Source of the DNA: Polaribacter butkevichii
GTDB taxonomy: Bacteria; Bacteroidota; Bacteroidia; Flavobacteriales; Flavobacteriaceae
DNA length: 64,000 nucleotides
NCBI RefSeq assembly: GCF_038024105.1
Contig: NZ_CP150661.1
Coordinates: 558,001 to 622,000 of the forward strand
Direction of reading: 5' to 3'
Shown here: positions 36,835 through 45,926 of the stretch, one piece after another
How positions within the stretch are numbered: position 1 is the stretch's first letter
Layout: each line of letters starts with the position of its first letter
Translations under genes and position numbers: made by a program
Notes under the pieces: generated by a model
Databases searched by the model: none
The model's input: only the letters and a program-made list of their open reading frames with translations
What the model was told of the DNA's origin: nothing

Positions 36835-39237
36835 TTAAAACTTATAGCTATATCCCAATCGTATTACTTGCGATTCTGAATAATTGGCACTTGTATAACT
36901 AAATACATCTCCAGTAATTTCTGTTTTTACTACCATAGTATTTAAAAGGTCGGTTGCATTTAAGAAAATTTCTCCCTTGCCTTTTTGTATGTTCTTTTTA
37001 ATACCAAAATCTAAAGAAAATCGAGACTTTATTTTTCCTTGCGGAATAATATCAGCTGCTAAATATACTGCACTCAATTGTGCGTTTACTTTATTAGAAA
37101 GTTGTAGGGTGTTATTTATTTTTAAACTCCCTGAAGCAATGGCTTGTTGGGCGGCAAAAAAGGTATTGGGTTTTGGGTATAAATTTTCAACTGAAAAAGC
37201 ATTAATTTGATTTCGATAAAGGTTTCCATTAATATTCATAGAGTACCAATCTGTAAGATCTTGTTCGTAAACCATTTCTAAGCCTGAGTTATAACTTTTT
37301 CCTGCATTTTGAAAAATGGCGTAAAGTATATTACTTGTACCATCTGTAGAAGAAATTCTAGTAATAGTACCATCTGCAAAACGATGATATAAGGCTGTAT
37401 ACAAGCTTCCTTTTTTCCAATTGGTTTTATAACCTAATTCAATAAGGTTGGTAAATTGCGGACGCAATCCTGGGTTTCCTACTTTAATCAATTCTGCATC
37501 ATCATATTTTGGGAAAATACGGATATCTACTTCATTTGGTCTGTCTACACGACGATTGTAAAACAAAGAAACCTTATTGTTTTCATTCATTTTATAGGCA
37601 AATCGCATATTTGGGAAAGGTTCTGTATAATTGTATCCGTCGCTAGAGTATGTGTTGTGATCTGGATTTACAAGGTAATTTAAATCGACATATTCTAAAC
37701 GCAAGCCAATTTCTGCTTCATATTTTTCGTTTTCAAAACTATAATTTCCATACACAGCAGGAATTAATTCTTTGTATTCTGCCCAACCACCAGCACCTGC
37801 ATCAATTGGTGAGTTTTGTCCTTGAAAAAAATCCATATTAATAGGTATGTTTCGTTTTCTTAGTTTAATTCCGGTTTCGAACTTACCATGTTTTAGCGGT
37901 TTTATATAATCAATATTAAAATCATAAACTTGTTCATCAGAAAGCAATACAAAAGAGTCTAAACCTGTAAAAGTGGGACGTATGTTTTCGAAAAAATATT
38001 TTTCATCTTCTCTATGAAACGTGTAGTTAAAACCGATGTTTAATAAACGGCCTGCTTCTTCAAATTTATGCTGATAACTGGCAGTTGCCATAATGGTTGT
38101 TTTAACTTCATCTTCTAAAAACCTCCATAAATACAAGCGTTCATTGTTTTTATCAACAAAAGGTTCATCGCCATTATCAATAATAACTTCACTTCCAAAT
38201 AACCCAGAAATTGTTAAAGAATTCTGGTCATCGATACTCCAATCTAAACCAGATTTTAGAGTTGTAAATTTAGTATCTCTATTCCTTTTGGTTTGTCTGT
38301 TAATAATTGTGCCATCATCATAAACCCGATTAACAAATTCATTTTTATTCAAGGTTTCTGTGTACAAATAATCGCCTTGAAAAAATAGATTTACCTTATT
38401 TTTTCTATAATTAAGCGATAAAGACGGATTAATTTTTGGTGTAAACGTGTACTGTGGTCTAATGTCTGGTAAATTTGCTTTGCGCTCCCATAACGATCCT
38501 AGACCGCCTGTAAAACCAACTTTACCATTAAAACCTTGTACTTTATTTTTCTTGAAAATAATATTGATGATTCCTGCATTTCCATTGGCGTCATATTTTG
38601 CTGAAGGATTGTTAATAATTTCAATTTTTTCTATAGCTGAAGCTGGAATATTATCCAACCCAGTTTGATTTCCAAAACCAGTTAAGGCAGTTTGTTTGCC
38701 ATCAATTAGTACGGTAACCTTATCATTACCTCTTAATTGTACTTTTCCTTCTTGCAGTGTAACACTCGGTAGATTTTGCATTGCTTGTAAAACAGAGCCT
38801 CCATTCTGACTAATATTGTCTTTTAAAGAATAGGTTTTCTTATCCATTTTAGAGCTAATTTCATCTTGTGCAGATGTTACCACAATTTCATCAAGAGAAA
38901 TACTATCCTCTGAAAGTTCAATGGTTTTAATGTCTAAAAATTTAGAAAGACGACCTACATAAATAGTTTGTGCTTTGGTTTTAAACCCAATAATAGACAC
39001 TTCTAAAATGTAGTTTCCGGGTTTTATATTATCAATACTAAAACGCCCTAGATCATTGGTTGCAGTACCGGTAATAAAAGCATTTTCTTTTACAGTCTTT
39101 AACAGAATATTTGCATAAGGAATGGTTTGTTGTGTTTCTTTTTCTTTTACAATTCCAGAAATGGTAATATCCATTTGAGAAAAAAGTTGGGAAGAAAAAA
39201 AGCTAATAACAAGAAGTAAAATGACTTTTCTAAACAT
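36835..39237 (-). CDS. Outer-membrane TonB-dependent-receptor-like beta-barrel protein
   Basis: An 800-aa protein. It has a signal peptide (ILLLVISFFSSQLFSQ), a carboxypeptidase-regulatory-like beta-sandwich (~25-110; ISGIVKEKETQQTIPYANILL), a plug domain (~120-225; GGSVLQAMQNLPSVTLQEGKV, NDKVTVLIDGKQTAL), and a long barrel ending in aromatic YSYKF. It belongs to the outer membrane beta-barrel family common in Bacteroidetes. No SusD partner follows, so it is not a SusC of a polysaccharide locus. The substrate is unknown. Confidence 0.9.
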   Translation of the reverse strand: MFRKVILLLVISFFSSQLFSQMDITISGIVKEKETQQTIPYANILLKTVKENAFITGTATNDLGRFSIDNIKPGNYILEVSIIGFKTKAQTIYVGRLSKFLDIKTIELSEDSISLDEIVVTSAQDEISSKMDKKTYSLKDNISQNGGSVLQAMQNLPSVTLQEGKVQLRGNDKVTVLIDGKQTALTGFGNQTGLDNIPASAIEKIEIINNPSAKYDANGNAGIINIIFKKNKVQGFNGKVGFTGGLGSLWERKANLPDIRPQYTFTPKINPSLSLNYRKNKVNLFFQGDYLYTETLNKNEFVNRVYDDGTIINRQTKRNRDTKFTTLKSGLDWSIDDQNSLTISGLFGSEVIIDNGDEPFVDKNNERLYLWRFLEDEVKTTIMATASYQHKFEEAGRLLNIGFNYTFHREDEKYFFENIRPTFTGLDSFVLLSDEQVYDFNIDYIKPLKHGKFETGIKLRKRNIPINMDFFQGQNSPIDAGAGGWAEYKELIPAVYGNYSFENEKYEAEIGLRLEYVDLNYLVNPDHNTYSSDGYNYTEPFPNMRFAYKMNENNKVSLFYNRRVDRPNEVDIRIFPKYDDAELIKVGNPGLRPQFTNLIELGYKTNWKKGSLYTALYHRFADGTITRISSTDGTSNILYAIFQNAGKSYNSGLEMVYEQDLTDWYSMNINGNLYRNQINAFSVENLYPKPNTFFAAQQAIASGSLKINNTLQLSNKVNAQLSAVYLAADIIPQGKIKSRFSLDFGIKKNIQKGKGEIFLNATDLLNTMVVKTEITGDVFSYTSANYSESQVIRLGYSYKF

Positions 39238-39701
39238 TTATTTTTTTATGCAATATTAATTATAAATTCTTTAGATGAGATTTATTAATTAACATAAATC
39301 GTATTGCTTATAATATATGCATTGATCTTTTTTTTTTAAATAAAAGTGTAATTGTAATGGTTGAAAATGAATCTCTTATGAAGCCAATAAAAATTTACTG
39401 CCTTTGTGGTGTTTCTACATTATTTACCTTCAAAACCTTTATTTAAAAAATGTTTTTACCACGTCGCTTTTTCTAAAGCTTTAAATATTTACTTGTATTT
39501 AAAAAGGTTTTAAGACTTACTTTATTAGTGTTGTGTTTTAGTTTTATAATAATTTTATAGAAAATCGAATAAAAAGTAATTTATCATCCGCTTTTTTTGC
39601 GGATTAACCTTTAAATATACATTATTATCCGTTTTATATACATAGAGAAGATTGTCTTATCTCTGTAACTTTGCATAGAAAATAATAAAATATATACTAT
39701 T
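39238..39701. other. Intergenic region between the receptor gene and the accessory redox cluster
   Basis: 464 bases without a gene. It contains a short hairpin ATCCGC/GCGGAT around seven Ts (39586-39604) and a TAACTTTG -7 box (39667-39674) serving the monooxygenase gene. It marks the left border of the accessory cluster. Confidence 0.5.
39667..39674 (+). promoter_or_regulatory. -7 box of the monooxygenase gene
   Basis: TAACTTTG is an exact TAnnTTTG match, 27 bases before the ATG. No clear -33 element, which would fit an activator-dependent promoter. Confidence 0.5.
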
Positions 39702-40001
39702 ATGAAAAAATCATATTTGACTATAATTGCAAGAATTGTTGTAAAAGAAGAGCATAGAGCCTTTGTGAAAGCTGAATTATTAAAGTTATTAGATGTAACA
39801 AGAGCTGAAGAAGGTAATATTAGTTATGACTTACATCAAGATAATGAAAATCCAAATTTATTTTTATTCCATGAAAAATGGATAAACCGCGAGTTGTGGC
39901 AAAAACATATGGGTAATAAATATTTAGCTCATTATTTAAAAGTAACAGAAGGTAAAGTTGATGAGTTCATTCTAAATGAAATGACAGAAATAGTCAATTA
40001 G
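39702..40001 (+). CDS. Antibiotic-biosynthesis-monooxygenase (ABM)-fold protein, quinol monooxygenase-like
   Basis: A 99-aa ferredoxin-like ABM-domain protein: YLTIIARIVVKEEHRAFVKA, GNISYDLHQDNENPNLFLF, and HEKWINRELWQKHM. The family covers YgiN-type quinol monooxygenases and heme-degrading or dimer-forming relatives. It leads the accessory redox cluster and has its own promoter. Confidence 0.87.
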   Translation: MKKSYLTIIARIVVKEEHRAFVKAELLKLLDVTRAEEGNISYDLHQDNENPNLFLFHEKWINRELWQKHMGNKYLAHYLKVTEGKVDEFILNEMTEIVN

Positions 40002-40170
40002 ATAAAAAACGCATCTTAAAAAAAAGAAAATAGGTAGACCTTAGATCAAATTAATTAAGTTATTAGATGAATTAATTTAGGACAATATGTACCATAAATA
40101 GTATTTTTTTATACCAAGGACTATTTATGATGTTATAAGATCTTTGTAACTATAAATTAAAGAAAATAAC

Positions 40171-41115
40171 ATGAAAAAAGTAAACATAGGAAAAACAGAT
40201 TTAGAAGTATCTCGCATAAATTTTGGTGGTAATGTTTTTGGTTGGACTTTAGACGAAAAACAATCTTTCGATATTTTAGATGCTTTTACAGGAGCAGGAT
40301 TCAATTTTATAGATACAGCAGATACTTACAGTTGGTGGGTAAATGGTGTTGGAGGACAATCTGAAGAGATTATAGGTAAATGGATGAAAGCACGTGGAAA
40401 CAGAGACCAAATAGTTGTTGCAACAAAGGTAGGTTCAGAAACCAAAGAACACCCCAATGATATTAGTAAAAAACACATTTTAAAATCGGTTGACGAGTCT
40501 TTAAAACGTCTTAAAACTGATTATATTGATTTGTATTACACGCATTTTGATGATAACGTAACTCCTGTTGAAGAAACTTTATCTGCTTATGACGAAGTTA
40601 TAAAAGCAGGAAAAGTGCGTCATATTGCTGCTTCAAATTTATCACCAGAACGTTTATTAGAGTCTTTTAAAGTTTCCGAAGAAAACAACCTACCTAAATA
40701 TGTAGCTTTACAACCTCATTATAATTTGGTAGAACGTGAAAATTATGAATCTAAATATGCAGATATTGTAGATAAATATGGATTAAGTGTAATGACGTAT
40801 TATTCTTTAGCAAGCGGATTTTTAACTGGTAAATATAGGTCAGAATCTGATTTAGGTAAAAGTGTACGAGGTGAAGGAGCAAAACAGTATTTAAATACAA
40901 AAGGGTTGGCTATTATCAACGCATTAGATACTATATCAGCAAAACATAGTAGCAAACCAGCAACGGTGGCTTTGGCTTGGTTATTAGCACAACCGCATAT
41001 TGCTGCGCCAATTGTAAGTGCTACAAGTGAACACCAGTTACAAACTTTATTTGATGCCCCAAAATTGAATTTGGATGCTGAAGATTTAGGTTTATTGGAG
41101 GAAGCTAGTAAATAA
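40171..41115 (+). CDS. Aldo/keto reductase
   Basis: A 314-aa NADPH-dependent (beta/alpha)8 oxidoreductase. The tetrad is visible in FIDTADTYSW (Asp, Tyr), VATKVGS (Lys) and LYYTHFDD (His). The cofactor-binding C-terminal motif APIVSATSEHQL is present. The SDR gene starts 18 bases after the stop, so they are co-transcribed. The substrate is unknown; the YghZ/Tas-like class is likely. Confidence 0.93.
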   Translation: MKKVNIGKTDLEVSRINFGGNVFGWTLDEKQSFDILDAFTGAGFNFIDTADTYSWWVNGVGGQSEEIIGKWMKARGNRDQIVVATKVGSETKEHPNDISKKHILKSVDESLKRLKTDYIDLYYTHFDDNVTPVEETLSAYDEVIKAGKVRHIAASNLSPERLLESFKVSEENNLPKYVALQPHYNLVERENYESKYADIVDKYGLSVMTYYSLASGFLTGKYRSESDLGKSVRGEGAKQYLNTKGLAIINALDTISAKHSSKPATVALAWLLAQPHIAAPIVSATSEHQLQTLFDAPKLNLDAEDLGLLEEASK

Positions 41116-41133
41116 TTAGATATTTTAAAGTAA

Positions 41134-41928
41134 ATGGACTTAAAAATAAAAGGTAAAGTGGCATTAATTAGCGGTTCTACTGCTGGTATAGGCTATGCAA
41201 CTGCAGAACGTTTTTTAAACGAAGGCGCTACGGTTATTATTAACGGTAGAACAAAAGATAGAGTAAATACTGCTGTAGCTCGGTTAAAAGCAAGTACTAA
41301 AAACAATAATGTTTCTGGTGTTGTTGCCGATTTTTCTAAGGTAGCCGATATTAATAGACTACTAAAAGAAGTGCCAGAAGTAGATGTTTTGGTAAACAAT
41401 ACGGGTATTTTTGAACCTAAGGCCTTTGCCGATATTAACGATGAAGATTGGTATCACTTTTTTGAAGTGAATGTAATGAGTGGTATTCGTTTAGCACGAC
41501 ACTATTTCCCTAAAATGTTGAAGAAAAATTGGGGGCGAATCATCTTTATTTCTAGTGAATCTGCTGTATTTATTCCAGATGAAATGATTCATTATGGAAT
41601 GACAAAAACCGCACAATTAGCAATTAGTAGAGGCTTAGCAGAATTAACAAAAGGCACAAATGTTACCGTTAATTCTATTTTACCTGGTCCAACAAAATCT
41701 GAAGGTGTAACGGGGTTTATTAAAGATTTAGCAAAAGCAGAAGGTATATCCGAAGAAAAGGTTGAAACAGATTTCTTTAAAAATATGCGTCCAACTTCTC
41801 TATTAGAGCGTTTTGCTTCTGTAGATGAGATTGCAAATACTATTGTATATTATTCTAGTGATTTAGCTTCTGCGACTAATGGAGCGGCTATTAGGGTAGA
41901 AGGAGGGTTAATTCGTTCTATACTATAA
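41134..41928 (+). CDS. Short-chain dehydrogenase/reductase
   Basis: A 264-aa classical SDR: cofactor motif SGSTAGIGYATA (TGxxxGxG type), VNNTGIF in place of NNAG, catalytic Ser in FISSESA and YGMTK (YxxxK). The C-terminus ends NGAAIRVEGGLIRS. It is in an operon with the aldo/keto reductase and followed by a perfect palindromic terminator. Function in the cluster unknown. Confidence 0.93.
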   Translation: MDLKIKGKVALISGSTAGIGYATAERFLNEGATVIINGRTKDRVNTAVARLKASTKNNNVSGVVADFSKVADINRLLKEVPEVDVLVNNTGIFEPKAFADINDEDWYHFFEVNVMSGIRLARHYFPKMLKKNWGRIIFISSESAVFIPDEMIHYGMTKTAQLAISRGLAELTKGTNVTVNSILPGPTKSEGVTGFIKDLAKAEGISEEKVETDFFKNMRPTSLLERFASVDEIANTIVYYSSDLASATNGAAIRVEGGLIRSIL

Positions 41929-41950
41929 AATCATTGTTTTAAGTAAAAAC

Positions 41951-41988
41951 AAATAGGGATTAGAATTTAAATTCTAATCCCTATTTTT
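41951..41988 (+). terminator. Perfect palindromic terminator after the SDR gene
   Basis: An 18-bp inverted repeat with no loop spacer, AAATAGGGATTAGAATTT facing its exact reverse complement, ends in a short T tract. Confidence 0.85.
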
Positions 41989-42009
41989 GAATAAATCAAA
42001 ATACCTTTA

Positions 42010-43517
42010 ATGTTAAAATATATTCAGAAACACTTCATTTTATCAATATCAGTAAGCATCATATTTGCGTGTACTTTGATTGTGTTTTTTGCTACGGAAG
42101 CTAGTTATAATGCTATTAAATTGCTTCTTTATGGGTAAGAAACTATTTTGGGTACTTTTATCTGTATTTAGGTTTTGGTTGTGTTTTGGCATTATTGGTA
42201 ATTGCTTTTTCAAAATATGGACGAATAAAACTCGGAAAATCATCGTCTAAACCAGAATATTCTTTATGGTCTTGGACTGCTATGTTATATAGTGCAGGAA
42301 TGGGATCTGGGATTTTATTAAGAGCAGTGAAAGAGCCTGTTTTTATGCAACAAAATCCGCCTTTTACTTCTGGTTTATCTGCACAAACCGTCGCTTTAGA
42401 GTTTACGTTTTATCAATGGGGGTTTACAGCTTGGGCGTTTTATGGACTTTTTGCAGTAATTGTTGGTTATGCATTACACGTTAAGAAAAAGGAGGTAAAA
42501 ATTAGTGCGACTATAGAAGACGATGTTAAAAGCAAGACCTTAAAAAACAGTGTAGATGTTATAACTATTATAACGACTGTCTTTGGTTTAGTGGCTGCAA
42601 TCGGATTAGGAACAACGCAGATTAATGGTGGTTTAAATCATATTTCAAACCAAGATTTTGGACTAATAACTACAATTTTGCTATGTGTGTTTATTTCTAC
42701 TGTGGCTTGTTATTCTGCTTGGCAAGGTGTTAATAAAGGAATTAAAATATTCTCGAACCTAAATATCATTGTCACTTTTGCCATCTTATTGTTTATCTTT
42801 TTTACTAGTGATGTAAAACAAATATTAATAGCATTTTTTACGTCTACATATCATTATATAATCGATTTTGTACCCATGAGTTTAGCGCTTGGCGATTATA
42901 ATCCTGGTTTAGAATTCTTAACCGGTTGGACCTTTTACTATTGGGCATTTTGGTTAGCATGGGCACCATTTACGGGTATATTTATTGCGCGTATTTCTAA
43001 AGGTCGTACCATTAGACAACTGCTATTGGGTGTTTTAATCATTCCGTCTTTAGGCACTTTTTTTTGGTTTTCTGTTTTTGGAACGTCTGCCTTTCAATTA
43101 ATAGAACATTGGGGGACATACAATAATGAATTTAGCAACGTGTTTTCTTCCATTTTTGTATTCTTTGAACATTATCCGTTTGCGACATTTTTAAATATAA
43201 CTTCAATTATATTATTGATCAGCTTTTTAATTACTTCTGTAGATTCGGCAGTATTTGTATTAAGTATGTTTACAGATAAAGGCGCTAAAAATCCAAGCAA
43301 AGCACATCGTGTTATCTGGTCTATTTTTATTTTATTAGCAACAATAGCTTTAGTATTGTTGGGTAATATTAAGGCTGATATCAATGTTTTAGAAGCAGTA
43401 CAACGTTTACTAATAATCACGTCTTTACCGTTCTCTTTCTTTATCATAGTTATGTTGATTATTTTTGTTAAAGATCTTAGGGAAAACAAAGCAATACCTC
43501 GTAAAATAAAGCAGTAA
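42010..43517 (+). pseudogene. BCCT-family transporter disrupted by a frameshift
   Basis: The family (betaine/choline/carnitine transporters) normally has ~500 residues. From the ATG at 42010 the frame encodes the first helix (FILSISVSIIFACTLIVFF...KLLLYG) and then hits TAA at 42136. The rest continues in another frame to 43517: FGYFYLYLGFGCVLALLV, GMGSGILLRAVKEP, TGWTFYYWAFWLAWAPFTGI and ARISKGRTIRQ. Restoring one G in the GGG run at 42133-42135 would give ...LLYGVRNYFGYFYLY... and one full-length reading frame. So it is either a young pseudogene or a sequencing error. An internal TTG at 42186 could start only a truncated product lacking helix 1. Confidence 0.85.
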
Positions 43518-43571
43518 TTACTGTAACTTTTTAGTCCTTTTTTTTTTGATTAATATATAAACAATAAAAGT

Positions 43572-43726
43572 ATGGATGTGTTTCATCAATCCAACTTATT
43601 TTCTACAGACCAAGTCGTAAAAACAGTATTTGATTTACATGTGCAAATAATTGGAAACATAAAATTCCTAAAACAGTAAAACGTATGCTACCAAGAATTA
43701 ACCTAACTTTTAGATGGGTTCAATAA
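43572..43726 (+). pseudogene. Possible short frameshifted coding remnant, family unknown
   Basis: One frame from 43572 reads MDVFHQSNLFSTDQVVKTVF and continues to VQIIG. Near 43645 the protein-like character switches frame to NWKHKIPKTVKRMLPRIN and LTFRWVQ, then a stop at 43724. Both parts have balanced, protein-like composition, unlike the surrounding spacer. I cannot name the parent family, and it may be chance. Confidence 0.35.
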
Positions 43727-43897
43727 ATAATAATTGGTATTATTAAAGGGTTAATTAGGATTTAAAAGTATTAATAGTTGATAGTAATTCCGTTTTTCAA
43801 TGTAATATAAGAAATATTTATGCTTTTTAGATGGTAAAACCATTAATTATACCTAATTCACCTTTTTTTATACTTTAATATACCTGTGTTGTCGTAT

Positions 43898-43905
43898 TAC
43901 CTTTG
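43898..43905 (+). promoter_or_regulatory. -7 box of the alcohol dehydrogenase gene
   Basis: TACCTTTG, exact TAnnTTTG, with a TTTA 20 bases upstream. The leader to the ATG at 43942 is about 30 bases. Confidence 0.55.
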
Positions 43906-43941
43906 TCTGAAATTAAGAACTCATTATAAAAACATATAAAA

Positions 43942-44949
43942 ATGAAAGCAATAGGATATAAAGAGAATCTTCCAATTGAAGATAAAAATTCATTACAAGA
44001 CATAGAATTAAATACGCCAAAAGCTACTGGAAAAGATATTTTAGTAGAAATTAAAGCCATTTCTGTAAATCCAGCAGATTACAAAGTACGTGCAGGAATG
44101 CCAGTAGAAGGTGACGATTGGAAAGTTATTGGTTGGGACGCAACAGGAGTTGTAAAAGAAGTTGGTGACGATGTTTCTTTGTTTAAAGTTGGTGACGAAG
44201 TTTGGTATGCAGGAGATTTTACACGTCAAGGAAGTTATGCACAATACCAAGTTGTAGACGAACGTATTGTTGGTAAAAAACCATCTAGTTTGTCGTATTC
44301 GGAAGCTGCAGCTTTACCGTTAACAACACTTACAGCTTATGAAATGTTGTTTGATAGATTACAAGTTGCAAAAGAGGATGCTAGCAAATCCATTCTAGTT
44401 ATTGGTGCCGCTGGTGGTGTTGGTTCTATATTAGTACAATTAGCTAAAAAGTTAACAAAACTGAATATTATTGGTACAGCTTCTCGTGAAGAAACTACAG
44501 ATTGGTTAAAAGAATTGGGTGCAGACTCGGTTATTAACCACAGAAACAAATTAAGTGAAGAGTTTGAGAAATACAACCTTCCTGCGCCAGATTATGTAGT
44601 GAGTTTAAACGGAACGGAGCAACACGCAGATGAGATCGTTAAACTAATTAAACCACAAGGTAAATTCGGATTTATTGACGATCCCAAAACGTTTAATATT
44701 ATGCCATTTAAATTAAAATCGGTTTCAACACATTAGGAATTTATGTTCACACGATCTATGTTTCAAACCGAAGATATGATAGAGCAGCACCATATTTTAA
44801 ACAAAGTTTCTAGTTTAATTGATAACGGAACCATTAAAACCACTTTAGGTGAAAACTTCGGAATTATCAATGCAGAAAACCTTCGTAAAGCACATGCTTT
44901 CTTAGAGACAGGAAAAGCAAAAGGCAAAATAGTTTTAGAAGGGTTTTAA
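43942..44949 (+). pseudogene. Zinc-binding-type alcohol dehydrogenase / quinone oxidoreductase with an in-frame nonsense codon
   Basis: The gene encodes an MDR-superfamily NADPH oxidoreductase (about 335 codons). It has an N-terminal GroES-like fold (AISVNPADYKVRAGMP, IGWDATGVVKEVGDDV) and a Rossmann motif GAAGGVGSILVQLAKK. The frame is broken by TAG at 44734-44736 after FKLKSVSTH. The same frame continues at once with EFMFTRSMFQTEDM and the normal C-terminus ending GKIVLEGF. Relatives carry a Trp (TGG) in the stop position (…HWEFMFTRSM…), so a single G-to-A change explains it. The truncated 264-aa product would lack the last helix-strand unit. Confidence 0.87.
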
Positions 44950-44979
44950 TCTTTTCAGGAAGTAAAACATAAATAGAAT

Positions 44980-45210
44980 TGTCACTTCGAGTGAATTTTG
45001 AGGCACGAGAAATTTGTATCGAAAAGCTTATATAAAATTGAATGATCAATAAAATGACACTTCGAGTGTTTTTATAGAAATACAGTCAAAATAAAAATAA
45101 TTGTCACTTCGAGTGAATTTCGAGGTACGAGAAATTAATATCGAGAAGCTTAACTAAAACAAAAGTTCTCGATACAAAATTCTGAAAAAGAATTTCACTC
45201 GAACTGACAA
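44980..45210. repeat. Cluster of palindromic TTCGAGTG repeats upstream of the cupin gene
   Basis: Three copies: 44980-45029 (GTCACTTCGAGTGAATTTTG...), a partial 45054-45080, and a full palindrome 45101-45210. In the full copy TGTCACTTCGAGTGAATTTC faces GAATTTCACTCGAACTGACA across a centre with ATCGAGAAGCTT and AGTTCTCGAT. The final arm ends about 20 bases before the cupin start codon. Confidence 0.8.
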
Positions 45211-45228
45211 AAAATAAACACTAAAAAA

Positions 45229-45702
45229 ATGAATTTCAAATCCATTATAGCCGCATTAGCAGTAACAGCAATATTTGTCAATAATACAGCAAATGCGCAA
45301 GTCACCACCAAAGATTCTATTGCCACTTCAAAAGTGCAGCATTTCAATTTTGACGATTTGGAATCAGAAACTATTGGAGAAGGGATCCAACGTAAATGGT
45401 TTCATGGTGAAAAAGGACAAATGACCATTTTCAATTTAGAAAAAGGAGCGCATATTCCTTGGCATCACCATCCAAACGAGCAGATTACATACATCATGTC
45501 AGGTAAAGTAAAAATTAAAACTATTATTGATGGTAAAGAAACGTTTGTAGAAGTTGCAGCAGGAGAAGTTATTGTGTTTCCAGAAAATGTACCACATGAA
45601 TTTTGGGCTTTAGAAGAAACCGTAGATTTAGATGTACATGTTCCTGTGCGTGAAGATTGGTTATCTAAAGAGTTACCAGAGTATTTAAAAAAGAGCAAGT
45701 AA
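45229..45702 (+). CDS. Exported cupin-domain protein
   Basis: A 157-aa protein with signal peptide (FKSIIAALAVTAIFVNNTANAQ) and one cupin barrel. Metal-binding motif 1 is PWHHHPNEQITYIMSGKVKI; motif 2 is FPENVPHEFWALEETVDLDV. The HxH...E...H set is complete, so it probably binds a divalent metal. A small periplasmic sensor, isomerase or dioxygenase is possible. Its first residues and upstream sequence are nearly the same as those of the royal-jelly-family gene downstream. Confidence 0.88.
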   Translation: MNFKSIIAALAVTAIFVNNTANAQVTTKDSIATSKVQHFNFDDLESETIGEGIQRKWFHGEKGQMTIFNLEKGAHIPWHHHPNEQITYIMSGKVKIKTIIDGKETFVEVAAGEVIVFPENVPHEFWALEETVDLDVHVPVREDWLSKELPEYLKKSK

Positions 45703-45716
45703 AATTTTAAAAGATG

Positions 45717-45906
45717 GTCACTTCCAGTGCATTTTAAGGTAGGAGAAATTCATATCGAGAAGTCTAGATAAAGCTGAATTTTAAATAATATGTCACTTCG
45801 AGTGTTTTTATTGAAATGCAATGAAAATAAAAATGTATCGAGAAGTTTATTAACTCTAAAAGTTCTCGATACAAAATTCTGAAAAAGAATTTCACTCGAA
45901 CTGACA
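45717..45906. repeat. Second cluster of palindromic TTCGAGTG repeats
   Basis: A diverged half-copy at 45717-45763 is followed by a palindrome-like pair: TGTCACTTCGAGTGTTTTTA at 45791 onward and AGTTCTCGATACAAAATTCT...CACTCGAACTGACA ending at 45906. The last ~50 bases are nearly identical to the arm upstream of the cupin gene. Confidence 0.8.
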
Positions 45907-45926
45907 AGAAATAAATAATACAAAAC

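Larger units (their letters stand above)
43518..43941. other. Intergenic region with a gene remnant and a promoter
   Basis: 424 bases between the broken transporter and the broken dehydrogenase. A short frameshifted coding remnant (43572-43726) and a TACCTTTG promoter box (43898-43905) are the only contents I can support. Confidence 0.45.

Noticed and set aside
36835..39237. SusC of a polysaccharide utilisation locus
   Set aside because: No SusD gene follows, and the domain layout fits the general outer-membrane beta-barrel family.
44734..44736. Pyrrolysine or other programmed recoding of the TAG
   Set aside because: No sign of a pyrrolysine system, and the family has an ordinary Trp there. 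A point mutation is simpler.
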